A DNA stretch of 11,400 nucleotides. It comes from JBOGWP01 sp050693875. Lineage in GTDB: Bacteria; Actinomycetota; CADDZG01; JAHWKV01; JBOGWP01. Below, in pieces: positions 4,908-11,400 of the stretch. Where the stretch lies: assembly GCA_050693875.1 (NCBI GenBank), contig JBOGWP010000184.1, positions 1 through 11,400 of the forward strand, written 5' to 3'. How positions within the stretch are numbered: the stretch's first letter is position 1; every line of letters starts with the position of its first letter. The notes under the pieces are model-generated. The model was not told where the DNA came from. It made no database searches and was given only the letters and a program-made list of their open reading frames with translations. The translations under genes were made by a program, and so were the position numbers.

Positions 4908-5335
4908 AGCCCCCCGCGGACATTCGGAGCGACCGCGATCACCGCAACGACCAGAAAGAGGATCGCGACGATCCCGAATGCGAGGTTGATCCACGAGACG
5001 ATCGTCGCTGCCTTGGCCAGCCCCTCGCCGCCCAGCGTGCCACCCGAGGCGGCGATCTTCTTCTTCGCGCTCGACGCCAGAACCAGGGCGATGATCGCGA
5101 GGATGATCGGGAAGACCACAAACGAGCCGATCGCCAGAACCAGCGACGCGATCGCGGTCCCGTCGGTCTGGCCCCCGCCCCCCCCGTACTGCTGAGGCGG
5201 CGGGTATTGCTGCGGCGCCGAATAGGGCTGCATCGCCGGGCCGCCGGGTGGGGGCTGCTGCCCGGGCGGCGGTGGCGGGGGCTGGCCCCAACTGTGTGCC
5301 GCGCGAGCCCCACGTGAGAAATCGGGCGCGTTCAT
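4904..5335 (-). CDS. Pro/Gln/Gly-rich DUF4190-type membrane protein
   Basis: The ATG at 5335 is set by GGGAGG 4 bases upstream; the longer open frame to 5470 lacks such support. The 143-residue protein has a cytoplasmic-type low-complexity N-terminus rich in Pro, Gln, Gly and Tyr (about residues 15-55, including QQYPPPQQYGGGGG), followed by GTAIASLVLAIGSFVVF and onward as a first hydrophobic hairpin. A charged turn SSAKKKIAASGG and a second long hydrophobic stretch AATIVSWINLAFGIVAILFL complete it. This is the usual DUF4190 architecture, common in Actinomycetota, of unknown function. It ends shortly after the second helix (VAPNVRGGL). It is divergent from the metal ATPase with 123 bases between. 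Confidence 0.8.
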   Translation of the reverse strand: MNAPDFSRGARAAHSWGQPPPPPPGQQPPPGGPAMQPYSAPQQYPPPQQYGGGGGQTDGTAIASLVLAIGSFVVFPIILAIIALVLASSAKKKIAASGGTLGGEGLAKAATIVSWINLAFGIVAILFLVVAVIAVAPNVRGGL

Positions 5336-5422
5336 CCTGCCTCCCTTGGACCGGGGCATGCCGTCAGCGAGCTCCCCCGCCATGCCCGCATTTCGGCCGA
5401 TTCTTCCACGCCGCCGACGTGG

Positions 5423-5451
5423 TTGGAAGCAGGCTGACCACGGGGCACACT
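5423..5451 (+). promoter_or_regulatory. Candidate promoter giving a leaderless metal-ATPase transcript
   Basis: TTGGAA (5423-5428), a 17-base spacer and CACACT (5446-5451) form a weak -35/-10 pair. The -10 shares only A2, A4 and T6 with TATAAT. Transcription would begin about 7 bases later, at 5458-5459, essentially on the ATG of the ATPase gene. The gene has no recognisable ribosome site, so leaderless translation, common in high-GC Gram-positive bacteria, would explain both facts. Confidence 0.3.
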
Positions 5452-5458
5452 GGATGCG

Positions 5459-7927
5459 ATGAGGGGGCATTCGGCGAGCGACGATCTCGCGCCGGATCGG
5501 CGCACGGTGGTCCTCGATGTGCGAGGGATGCTGCGGGCCACCGAGACGGCCGTCGTCGAGTCACGCCTCATGCGTCGACCCGGCGTGGAGCAGGTCGAGG
5601 CGAACCCCGTCTCGCAAACCGCCACCGTTCGCTTCGACCCGACGCGGGTATCCGTCGAGGCGCTGCGCCGATGGGTCGAGGAGTGCGACATGCACTGCCG
5701 AGGGCTGTCGGTCCCCTCCCACATCTGCGACCCGCTCGAGGAACCGGGCCACCGGCACGGCCCTGAGGCAGGCCCGCATCACGGGCGGACGCCGGAAACG
5801 CACGCTGGGCACGGAGGACGGCCCCCGGCGGCTCATGCCCAGCATCCAGCCCCCGCCGAGCCGCCGACCGACGAGATGCATGCCGGGCACGACGCACATG
5901 GGGACGGCATGTCGATCGAGGCGATGGTCGCCACGATGCGCCGCAGGTTCCTCGTGGCCGCGATCCTCTCCATCCCGATCCTGCTGTGGTCGCCGGTTGG
6001 GCGGGAGGTCCTCCGGTTCCGGACCGCGGCGCCGTTCGGGCTGCGGGACGACGCGTGGGGCCTGGTGCTGAGCCTGCCGGTCGTCTTCTACGCCTCCTCG
6101 GTCTTCTTCCGGGGAGCGCTCCGGGCGCTGCGAGCTCGCACCCTCGACATGATGGTCCTGGTGGCGGTCGCCATCGGAGCGGGGTGGCTCTACTCGCTTG
6201 GGATCACGTTGACCGGCGGGGGCGAGGTGTTCTATGAGGCCGCCTCGGTGCTGGCGGCTTTCGTCCTCCTCGGACACTGGCTGGAGATGCGCGCCCGAGG
6301 GGGTGCCAGCCAGGCCATTCGCTCGCTCCTCGATCTGGCTCCACCACGCGCGACCGTGATGCGCAACGGCGAGGCGGTCGAGGTCCCGACGTCCGAGGTC
6401 GTCCCGGGCGATCTGCTGATCATCCGCCCGGGTGCGAAGGTTCCCGCCGACGGCGTCGTCGTCGAGGGTGAGAGCGAGGTCGACGAGTCGATGGTCACGG
6501 GCGAGAGCCTGCCGGTGGCCAAGGCTCCCGGCTCCGAGGTGATCGGCGCCACCATCAACGGCACCGGCGCCATCCGGGTGCGCGCCGCCCGAGTGGGATC
6601 GGATACCGCCCTCGCCCAGATCGTCAGGCTGGTCCAGCAGGCCCAGAACTCCAAGGCTCCGGCCCAGCGGCTTGCCGACCGGGCGGCGTTCTGGCTCGTC
6701 CTCGTCGCGCTGCTCGGGGGTGGGGCGACCCTCGCAGTCTGGCTCCTCGCGGGACGCAGCGCCGGCGAGGCGTTGCTGTTCGGGATCGCCGTCGTGGTCA
6801 TCACCTGCCCCGACGCGCTTGGGCTGGCCACACCGACGGCGATCATGGTCGGCACGGGCCTCGGAGCGGCACTGGGGGTCCTGTTCAAGGATGCGGCTGC
6901 GATCGAGACCGCTGCGCACCTCGACGTGGTCGTGATGGACAAGACCGGCACGCTGACGAGAGGCCAGCCCGACGTCACCGAGGTCGTTCCGGAGGGCATC
7001 GACACGGCCGAGCTGCTCCGCCTGGTCGCCGCGGTCGAGCGGGAATCCGAGCACCCCCTCGCGGCGGCGGTCGTCCGCCATGCAGACGAGGCCGGAGTGG
7101 CGCCTGCCCGGGCGGAAGACTTCGACAGCGTACCCGGCCATGGTGCGGTCGCCCGCGTCGACGGCAGGCTTGTGGCGGTCGGCAACCGGCGCCTCATGGA
7201 GCGGGAGGGCGTCGACCTGGGCACGCTCGAGGCCCGGCGCGCCGAGCTCGCCACCGAGGGCCGGACCGTCGTGCTCGTCGCCGTCGACAAGGTCGCGGCC
7301 GGCGTGATCGCCCTTGCCGACAGTCCTCGGCCGACCGCCCGGGCCGGCGTCGAAGCGTTGCGGGAGGCCGGGCTCCGGGTCGTGATGTTGACCGGGGACG
7401 GCGAGGCCACCGCCCGCCGGATCGCCCGTGAGCTCGGCATCGACGACGTGATCGCCGAAGTGCTGCCGGGCGACAAGGCGTCGAAGGTGAGGGAGCTGCA
7501 GGCGGGCGGTCGCCGGGTGGCGATGGTCGGGGACGGGGTCAACGACGGGCCGGCCCTCGCCCAGGCCGACCTCGGCATTGCGATCGGAACGGGCACCGAC
7601 GTGGCGATCGAGACCGCCGAGGTCGTCCTGATGCGCTCGGATCCCCTCGACGTCGCCGTCGCCGTGAGGATCGGCCGCGCCACCGTCCGCAAGATGCGAC
7701 AGAACCTCGGGTGGGCCGTTGGCTACAACGCCATCGCGCTCCCGATTGCCGCCGGGGTATTCGAGCCCTCGCTCGGCCTCGTTCTCCGGCCCGAGATCGC
7801 AGCGTTGTCGATGTCGGGCTCGAGCTTGCTCGTGGCGCTCAACGCGCTGCTGCTCAAGCGCCTGCCCCTGCCCGAGCCTGAGGAGGGCGGGGGCCTGGAG
7901 GATGCGAGGGAGCCCGGCGCCGTCTGA
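5459..7927 (+). CDS. P1B-type heavy-metal-translocating ATPase with CPD motif and His-rich linker
   Basis: An intact 822-residue inner-membrane metal exporter. Residues 15-82 fold like a heavy-metal-associated domain, but GMLRATET replaces GMTCxxC. C77, C80 and C90 (CDMHC, HIC) follow, then a His-rich linker (97-148; HRHG, HHG, THAGH, MHAGHDAHGDG). Eight membrane spans are expected, about 164-180, 200-218, 229-249, 257-277, 411-432, 438-460 and two near the end. Motifs: TGES 347-350, CPD 450-452, DKTGT with phosphorylated D494, HP at 532-533, MLTGDG ~643-648, GDGVND ~691-696, YN in span 7 and MSGSS in span 8. Copper pumps carry CPC and CopB-type pumps CPH; CPDALGLATPT is one I recall from a His-rich-linker subgroup, so Cu/Ag export is likely but the ion is uncertain. 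No metal regulator or chaperone lies beside it. The start codon has no clear ribosome site. Confidence 0.92.
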   Translation: MRGHSASDDLAPDRRTVVLDVRGMLRATETAVVESRLMRRPGVEQVEANPVSQTATVRFDPTRVSVEALRRWVEECDMHCRGLSVPSHICDPLEEPGHRHGPEAGPHHGRTPETHAGHGGRPPAAHAQHPAPAEPPTDEMHAGHDAHGDGMSIEAMVATMRRRFLVAAILSIPILLWSPVGREVLRFRTAAPFGLRDDAWGLVLSLPVVFYASSVFFRGALRALRARTLDMMVLVAVAIGAGWLYSLGITLTGGGEVFYEAASVLAAFVLLGHWLEMRARGGASQAIRSLLDLAPPRATVMRNGEAVEVPTSEVVPGDLLIIRPGAKVPADGVVVEGESEVDESMVTGESLPVAKAPGSEVIGATINGTGAIRVRAARVGSDTALAQIVRLVQQAQNSKAPAQRLADRAAFWLVLVALLGGGATLAVWLLAGRSAGEALLFGIAVVVITCPDALGLATPTAIMVGTGLGAALGVLFKDAAAIETAAHLDVVVMDKTGTLTRGQPDVTEVVPEGIDTAELLRLVAAVERESEHPLAAAVVRHADEAGVAPARAEDFDSVPGHGAVARVDGRLVAVGNRRLMEREGVDLGTLEARRAELATEGRTVVLVAVDKVAAGVIALADSPRPTARAGVEALREAGLRVVMLTGDGEATARRIARELGIDDVIAEVLPGDKASKVRELQAGGRRVAMVGDGVNDGPALAQADLGIAIGTGTDVAIETAEVVLMRSDPLDVAVAVRIGRATVRKMRQNLGWAVGYNAIALPIAAGVFEPSLGLVLRPEIAALSMSGSSLLVALNALLLKRLPLPEPEEGGGLEDAREPGAV

Positions 7928-7966
7928 GCCTTCGGGAGGCACGGGCGGGATCAGTGAGGCTTGGAC

Positions 7967-8695
7967 TCAGCCGGGGAGGGTCAGTGCCATCTCCCGCAGG
8001 TCGACCACGCTCCCGTTGTCGAGGCCCCGGTCGAGCAGTCCCCAGATCTGCCGTGCGCTCTCCTCAGGGTCGCTGAGCTTGCCGCCGGTATGCAGGTCGA
8101 CGAATTTCTGACGCTTGGGCAAGTCCTTCTCCGAGGTCTCCCGCAGCTGTGCCTGCATGCCCGTGTCGACGGTGCCCGGTGCGATCGCCAGCATCGACAC
8201 CGCCTCGCAGTTCCTGCTCGGCCCCCGCGTCGCGCCCACTGGTCCACGGCCCTTCGCAGCCCCGTACGACGTCAAGCCCGGATACACGCTCCTCGCCGCG
8301 CCGGAGGTGAGGATCGCGAGGTGTCGGCGAGCGTCGACCTCCCGCACCGCGGCGAGGAACGGGTGCCCCAGCACCTGCGGGGCGGCGCCGTTGAGCAGGA
8401 CGTTCGCGGCGTAGGCGCCCTCCTCGACCTCGCCGGCAAATCCAATCGGATCGAGGGTCCCGGGAGCTTGGATAAAAACCACCCGCTCGCCGTCGAAGCG
8501 GGCGAGCTCCTCTTTGAACGAGGACCCGACGACCGGCCAGGACCTCGGGTCGGCCAGATCCGCCAGGTGCTCGGTGCCGTCGAGCGGATGCCGTCCGATC
8601 CCGATGACGCGTGCGCCCGGCCACGGGACGGTCCGTGCCAGGGTCCGGCCGATCCCACCGGATGCGCCGGAGATCCCTATCAATGAAGTGGTCAT
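7967..8695 (-). CDS. Short-chain dehydrogenase/reductase with a scrambled segment after the active site
   Basis: From ATG 8695 the protein is 242 residues. Rossmann motif GISGASGGIG (7-16), an NVLLN-type Asn (98), SGAA with S131 and YGAAK (Y144, K148) mark a classical SDR, resembling sepiapterin reductase-like members; it probably reduces a small carbonyl with NADPH, substrate unknown. AGGAGG lies 13 bases before the ATG, which is long. After YGAAK the frame reads GRGPVGATRGPSRNCEAVS, unlike any SDR helix. The expected residues are present in other frames: VDQWAR just after K148, then GAEQELRGGV. The frame returns at MLAIAPGTVDTG. So about 19 residues (149-167) are replaced by three frame changes that cancel. 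The tail GKLSDPEESARQIWGLLD is normal. It converges with the ATPase (39 bases between) and diverges from the phosphoketolase. Confidence 0.85.
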   Translation of the reverse strand: MTTSLIGISGASGGIGRTLARTVPWPGARVIGIGRHPLDGTEHLADLADPRSWPVVGSSFKEELARFDGERVVFIQAPGTLDPIGFAGEVEEGAYAANVLLNGAAPQVLGHPFLAAVREVDARRHLAILTSGAARSVYPGLTSYGAAKGRGPVGATRGPSRNCEAVSMLAIAPGTVDTGMQAQLRETSEKDLPKRQKFVDLHTGGKLSDPEESARQIWGLLDRGLDNGSVVDLREMALTLPG

Positions 8696-8754
8696 GGTTC
8701 CGCGATTTACCTCCTGCTGCGCGCTCGTTACCAGGCGGGGGGAAGGAACGCGAA

Positions 8755-8769
8755 TGGGCAAATGGCCCA
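8755..8769. promoter_or_regulatory. Inverted repeat TGGGC-AAATG-GCCCA in the divergent control region
   Basis: Perfect 5-bp arms around a 5-base AT-richer centre, located between the divergent SDR and phosphoketolase starts, 83 bases before the phosphoketolase ATG. It could be an operator for one or both genes. Short arms in GC-rich DNA are common, so support is weak. Confidence 0.25.
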
Positions 8770-8852
8770 CTGGGAAGGATGGGGCCGCCAGCTCGCCGCG
8801 GGAACGGCAATGCTTGCAGCCACGAGTGCGATCCGAAGAGGAGGCAGCCAAA

Positions 8853-11255
8853 ATGACCGGAACCGGGGGCGGAGGAACCGCGAGGATGGCGAGCGCCGGC
8901 GCAAGCCGGCCTCCCCTCTCGGACGAGCAGCTGCGCCGGCTCGATGCCTACTGGCGGGCGGCGAACTATCTCTCGGTCGGCCAGATCTACCTGCTCGACA
9001 ACCCGTTGCTGAGGGAGCCGCTCCGTTCCGAGCACGTCAAGCCTCGCCTGCTCGGGCACTGGGGCACCACGCCCGGCCTCAACCTGATCTACGCCCACCT
9101 GAACCGCGTGATCGGGGCGCGCGACCTCGACGCCATCTGCGTCATCGGCCCCGGCCACGGCGGTCCCGCCGCGGTCGCGAACGCCTACCTCGAGGGCACG
9201 TACGGCGAGGCATACGCCGACATGACCTCGGATGAGGACGGCATGCGGAAGCTGTTCCGCCACTTCTCGTTCCCCGGCGGCATCGGCAGCCACGTCACTG
9301 CCGAGATCCCCGGCTCGATCCATGAGGGGGGCGAGCTCGGCTACTCCCTCGCGCACGCTGCCGGAGCCGCCTTCGACAACCCCGACCTCTTCGTGTTCTG
9401 CGTCATCGGCGACGGGGAGGCGGAGACGGGCCCCCTCGCCACCAGCTGGCACTCCCCCAAGTTCCTGAACCCGGTGACCGACGGCGCCGTCGTGCCCATC
9501 CTCCATCTGAACGGCTACAAGATCGCCAGCCCGACGCTGCTGGCGCGCATCCCCAGGAACGAGCTCGCGTTGCTTCTCGAGGGTCACGGCTACCGTCCGC
9601 TGTTCGTCGAGGGCGAGGATCCCGCCACGGTGCACCTCGAGATGGCAGCCGCCCTCGACGGTGCGGTGGAAGAGATCCACCAGGTCTGGAGCCGCGCCCG
9701 CCGCGGCGGGGAGCGCTTCCGGCCCGTCTGGCCGGCCATCGTGCTCGTCACACCTAAAGGATGGACCGGGCCCCGGAAGGTCGACGGCAATTCGGTGGAA
9801 GGCACTTTCCGCTCGCATCAGGTGCCGCTGGCCGAGGTCCGCGACAACCCGCAACACCTCGCCCTGCTCGATGAATGGATGCGCAGCTACCGGCCTGATG
9901 AGCTGTTCGACGAGCGGGGCGCGCTCCGTCGCGACCTAGCCGAGCTGCCCCCAAAGGGGCCGCGGCGGATGAGCGCCAACCCGCACGCCAACGGCGGTTT
10001 GCTCGTGCGCGACCTTTCACTCCCCGACTTCCGCGACTACGCCGTCGACGTCCCCCGGCCCGCTGCCGCCCACAGCGAGCCGACACGCGTGCTCGGCACC
10101 TTCCTCCGCGACGTGATCCGTCAGAACCCGGACAACTTCCGCCTGTTCGGTCCCGACGAGACTGCCTCGAACCGTCTATCCCCGGTCTTCGAGGCCACCG
10201 GCCGGACCTGGAGCGGCGACGTCCTCCCGACCGACGAGCACCTCGCCCCCGACGGGCGAGTGATGGAAGTCCTCTCGGAACATCTGTGCCAGGGCTGGCT
10301 GGAAGGCTACCTGCTGACCGGGCGCCACGGCCTCTTCAACTGCTACGAGGCCTTCATCCACATCGTCGATTCGATGTTCAATCAGCACGCCAAATGGCTC
10401 AAGGTATGCCGCGAGGTCGAATGGCGGCGATCCCTGCCGTCGCTCAACTATCTGCTCACGAGCCACGTCTGGCGCCAGGATCACAACGGCTTCTCGCATC
10501 AGGATCCCGGGTTCATCGACCACGTGATGAACAAGAAGGCCGAGATCATCCGGGTCTACCTCCCGCCCGACGCGAACTGCCTCCTCTCCGTCGCCGACCA
10601 TTGCCTCCGCAGCCGCCACTACGTCAACCTGATCGTCGCCGGGAAGCAGCCCTCGCTGGATTACCTGACGCTGGACCAGGCGATCCACCACTGCACCCGG
10701 GGGATCGGCATCTGGGAGTGGGCAGGCAGCGACGACGGGGACCCCGACGTGGTGATGGCGTGCGCCGGCGACATCCCTACGCTCGAGACGCTCGCTGCCG
10801 TCGACCTGCTCCGCCAGCACCTGGTGAACCTCAAGGTTCGGGTGATCAACGTCGTCGACTTGATGCGGCTACAGCCCGACACCGAGCATCCCCACGGGCT
10901 GTCCGACCGACAGTTCGACGCACTCTTCACCGAGGACCGGCCGGTGATCTTCGCTTACCACGGCTATCCGTGGCTGATCCACCGGCTCGCCTACCGACGC
11001 ACCAACCACCGGAACCTGCACGTGCGCGGCTACAGGGAGGAGGGGACGGTGACGACCCCCTTCGACCTCGTGATGATGAACGACCTCGACCGGTACCACC
11101 TCGTGATGGACGTCATCGATCGCACCCCGGGGCTGGGGGCCAAAGCGGCGCACATTCGCCAGCAGATGGAAGACCTGCGTATGACTGCCCGAGCCCACAC
11201 GCGCACGTATGGCGAGGACCCGCCGCAGGTCGAGGACTGGAGGTGGCCGTATTAG
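8853..11255 (+). CDS. xfp: Xylulose-5-phosphate/fructose-6-phosphate phosphoketolase
   Basis: The ATG at 8853 is decided by AGGAGG (8839-8844) 8 bases upstream; open frame further upstream runs antisense through the SDR gene. The product is 800 residues, the normal family length. This thiamine-diphosphate enzyme cleaves xylulose-5-P (or fructose-6-P) with phosphate to acetyl-phosphate plus glyceraldehyde-3-P (or erythrose-4-P) in the cytosol. Landmarks: LLGHWGTTPGLN (H69), IGPGHGGPA (H102), GSIHEGGELGYSLAHA (H157), the ThDP/Mg motif GDGEAETGPLATSWHSPKF beginning at residue 186, HLNGYKI, FGPDETASNRL, and the C-terminal LRMTARAHTRTYGEDPP and DWRWPY. All family-conserved blocks are in one frame, so the gene looks functional. 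No acetate kinase or phosphotransacetylase is in the window, so the acetyl-phosphate must be used by products encoded elsewhere. It likely has its own promoter in the divergent region. Confidence 0.97.
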   Translation: MTGTGGGGTARMASAGASRPPLSDEQLRRLDAYWRAANYLSVGQIYLLDNPLLREPLRSEHVKPRLLGHWGTTPGLNLIYAHLNRVIGARDLDAICVIGPGHGGPAAVANAYLEGTYGEAYADMTSDEDGMRKLFRHFSFPGGIGSHVTAEIPGSIHEGGELGYSLAHAAGAAFDNPDLFVFCVIGDGEAETGPLATSWHSPKFLNPVTDGAVVPILHLNGYKIASPTLLARIPRNELALLLEGHGYRPLFVEGEDPATVHLEMAAALDGAVEEIHQVWSRARRGGERFRPVWPAIVLVTPKGWTGPRKVDGNSVEGTFRSHQVPLAEVRDNPQHLALLDEWMRSYRPDELFDERGALRRDLAELPPKGPRRMSANPHANGGLLVRDLSLPDFRDYAVDVPRPAAAHSEPTRVLGTFLRDVIRQNPDNFRLFGPDETASNRLSPVFEATGRTWSGDVLPTDEHLAPDGRVMEVLSEHLCQGWLEGYLLTGRHGLFNCYEAFIHIVDSMFNQHAKWLKVCREVEWRRSLPSLNYLLTSHVWRQDHNGFSHQDPGFIDHVMNKKAEIIRVYLPPDANCLLSVADHCLRSRHYVNLIVAGKQPSLDYLTLDQAIHHCTRGIGIWEWAGSDDGDPDVVMACAGDIPTLETLAAVDLLRQHLVNLKVRVINVVDLMRLQPDTEHPHGLSDRQFDALFTEDRPVIFAYHGYPWLIHRLAYRRTNHRNLHVRGYREEGTVTTPFDLVMMNDLDRYHLVMDVIDRTPGLGAKAAHIRQQMEDLRMTARAHTRTYGEDPPQVEDWRWPY

Positions 11256-11263
11256 TTGTTAGC

Positions 11264-11289
11264 GCCGATTCTCACGCAGCGAATTCGGC
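11264..11289. terminator. Hairpin between convergent genes
   Basis: GCCGATTC (11264-11271) pairs with GAATTCGGC (11281-11289) with one bulged T, around a 9-base loop. It starts 8 bases past the phosphoketolase stop and ends 7 bases before the stop of the minus-strand gene at the right edge. A weak T-rich stretch (ctacttt) follows on the plus strand. It probably ends transcription of the phosphoketolase gene. Confidence 0.45.
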
Positions 11290-11296
11290 CCTACTT

Positions 11297-11400
11297 TCAG
11301 GCGTATTCGAAGCGGAGGCGGCGTCCACCCCACCAGGGGACGGCGACCTCGGGGATATCGGCTGAGCGTAGGACCGGGGGGTAGGTGCGCCGGTCGAGGC
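11297..11400 (-). CDS. C-terminal end of an unidentified minus-strand gene
   Basis: The last 33 residues of a frame that enters from the right edge and stops at TGA 11299-11297. It includes LDRRTYPPVLRSADIPEVAV and then PWWGGRRLRFEYA. The mix of aromatic and hydrophobic residues and the placement right after the hairpin terminator suggest real coding sequence. The other two minus frames give Pro/Arg-rich strings typical of shadows. I cannot assign a family from so short a piece. Confidence 0.45.
   Translation of the reverse strand, partial: LDRRTYPPVLRSADIPEVAVPWWGGRRLRFEYA

Noticed and set aside
5561..7942. 793-residue minus-strand frame opposite the ATPase
   Set aside because: Antisense shadow; His/Asp/Arg-rich with no domains, while the plus strand encodes every P1B motif.
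7928..7966. Terminator between the convergent ATPase and SDR genes
   Set aside because: Only a 4-bp stem (GGCT/AGCC) can be found and there is no T run.
8064..9857. 597-residue minus-strand frame spanning SDR and phosphoketolase
   Set aside because: Mostly antisense to the phosphoketolase. It contains the out-of-frame SDR piece GAEQELRGGV, which is explained by the local frame changes.
10286..11365. 359-residue plus-strand frame inside the phosphoketolase
   Set aside because: Pro/Arg-rich second frame of the phosphoketolase gene; the true frame is intact and fully conserved.
1..11400. CRISPR array, transposase, integrase, toxin-antitoxin or defence genes
   Set aside because: Searched by eye on both strands; no spaced repeats, no DDE, tyrosine or serine recombinase motifs, and no recognisable defence domains were seen.

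Overview
The window is a GC-rich (about 70 % by eye) bacterial segment. Codon use, the GGAGG-type ribosome sites and the gene families (SMP-30-like, ROK kinase, NagA, SIS deaminase, DUF892, DUF4190) suggest a free-living Actinomycetota or a nearby high-GC lineage. That is inference; there is no 16S gene or other lineage marker here.

Left third (1-4020): many broken genes. In order it holds the 5' end of an SMP-30/gluconolactonase-like gene (minus, one frame break, runs off the left edge); about 360 bases without a gene but with short repeats; the 3' half of a tRNA with anticodon CAT (minus); and the first ~43 codons of a ROK-family sugar kinase, cut off exactly where the tRNA half begins. Next come a strong hairpin terminator and a ~42-residue membrane peptide. 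After these lies a nagA (N-acetylglucosamine-6-phosphate deacetylase) remnant that lacks its N-terminal half and changes frame at least four times. It overlaps a nearly complete SIS-domain glucosamine-6-phosphate deaminase/isomerase-type gene whose conserved tail is out of frame. ROK kinase + NagA + SIS deaminase is a recognisable amino-sugar catabolism set (GlcNAc to GlcNAc-6-P to GlcN-6-P to Fru-6-P), so this looks like a decaying or mis-assembled GlcNAc-use locus beside a probable integration site. A small uncharacterised minus gene and a DUF892/YciF ferritin-like stress gene (two frame breaks) are divergent around a perfect 14-bp inverted repeat.

Middle (4020-7970): a protein resembling a hydrogenase-maturation-protease fold with an extra helical domain (plus), convergent with a Pro/Gln-rich two-helix DUF4190-type membrane protein (minus). 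Divergent from the latter is a large intact P1B heavy-metal ATPase with a His-rich linker, a metal-binding domain lacking CxxC, and CPD in place of the usual CPC or CPH motif.

Right (7967-11400): a short-chain dehydrogenase (minus) whose segment after the catalytic YxxxK is read in the wrong frame and then returns to frame. Divergent from it is a complete 800-residue xylulose-5-phosphate/fructose-6-phosphate phosphoketolase (plus). The last 104 bases carry the C-terminal end of an unidentified minus-strand gene.

The clearest biological signals are the truncated tRNA/ROK junction with neighbouring repeats and the dense, mostly same-direction frame breaks, set against perfectly intact ATPase and phosphoketolase genes. 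I see no CRISPR array, transposase, integrase or defence system.
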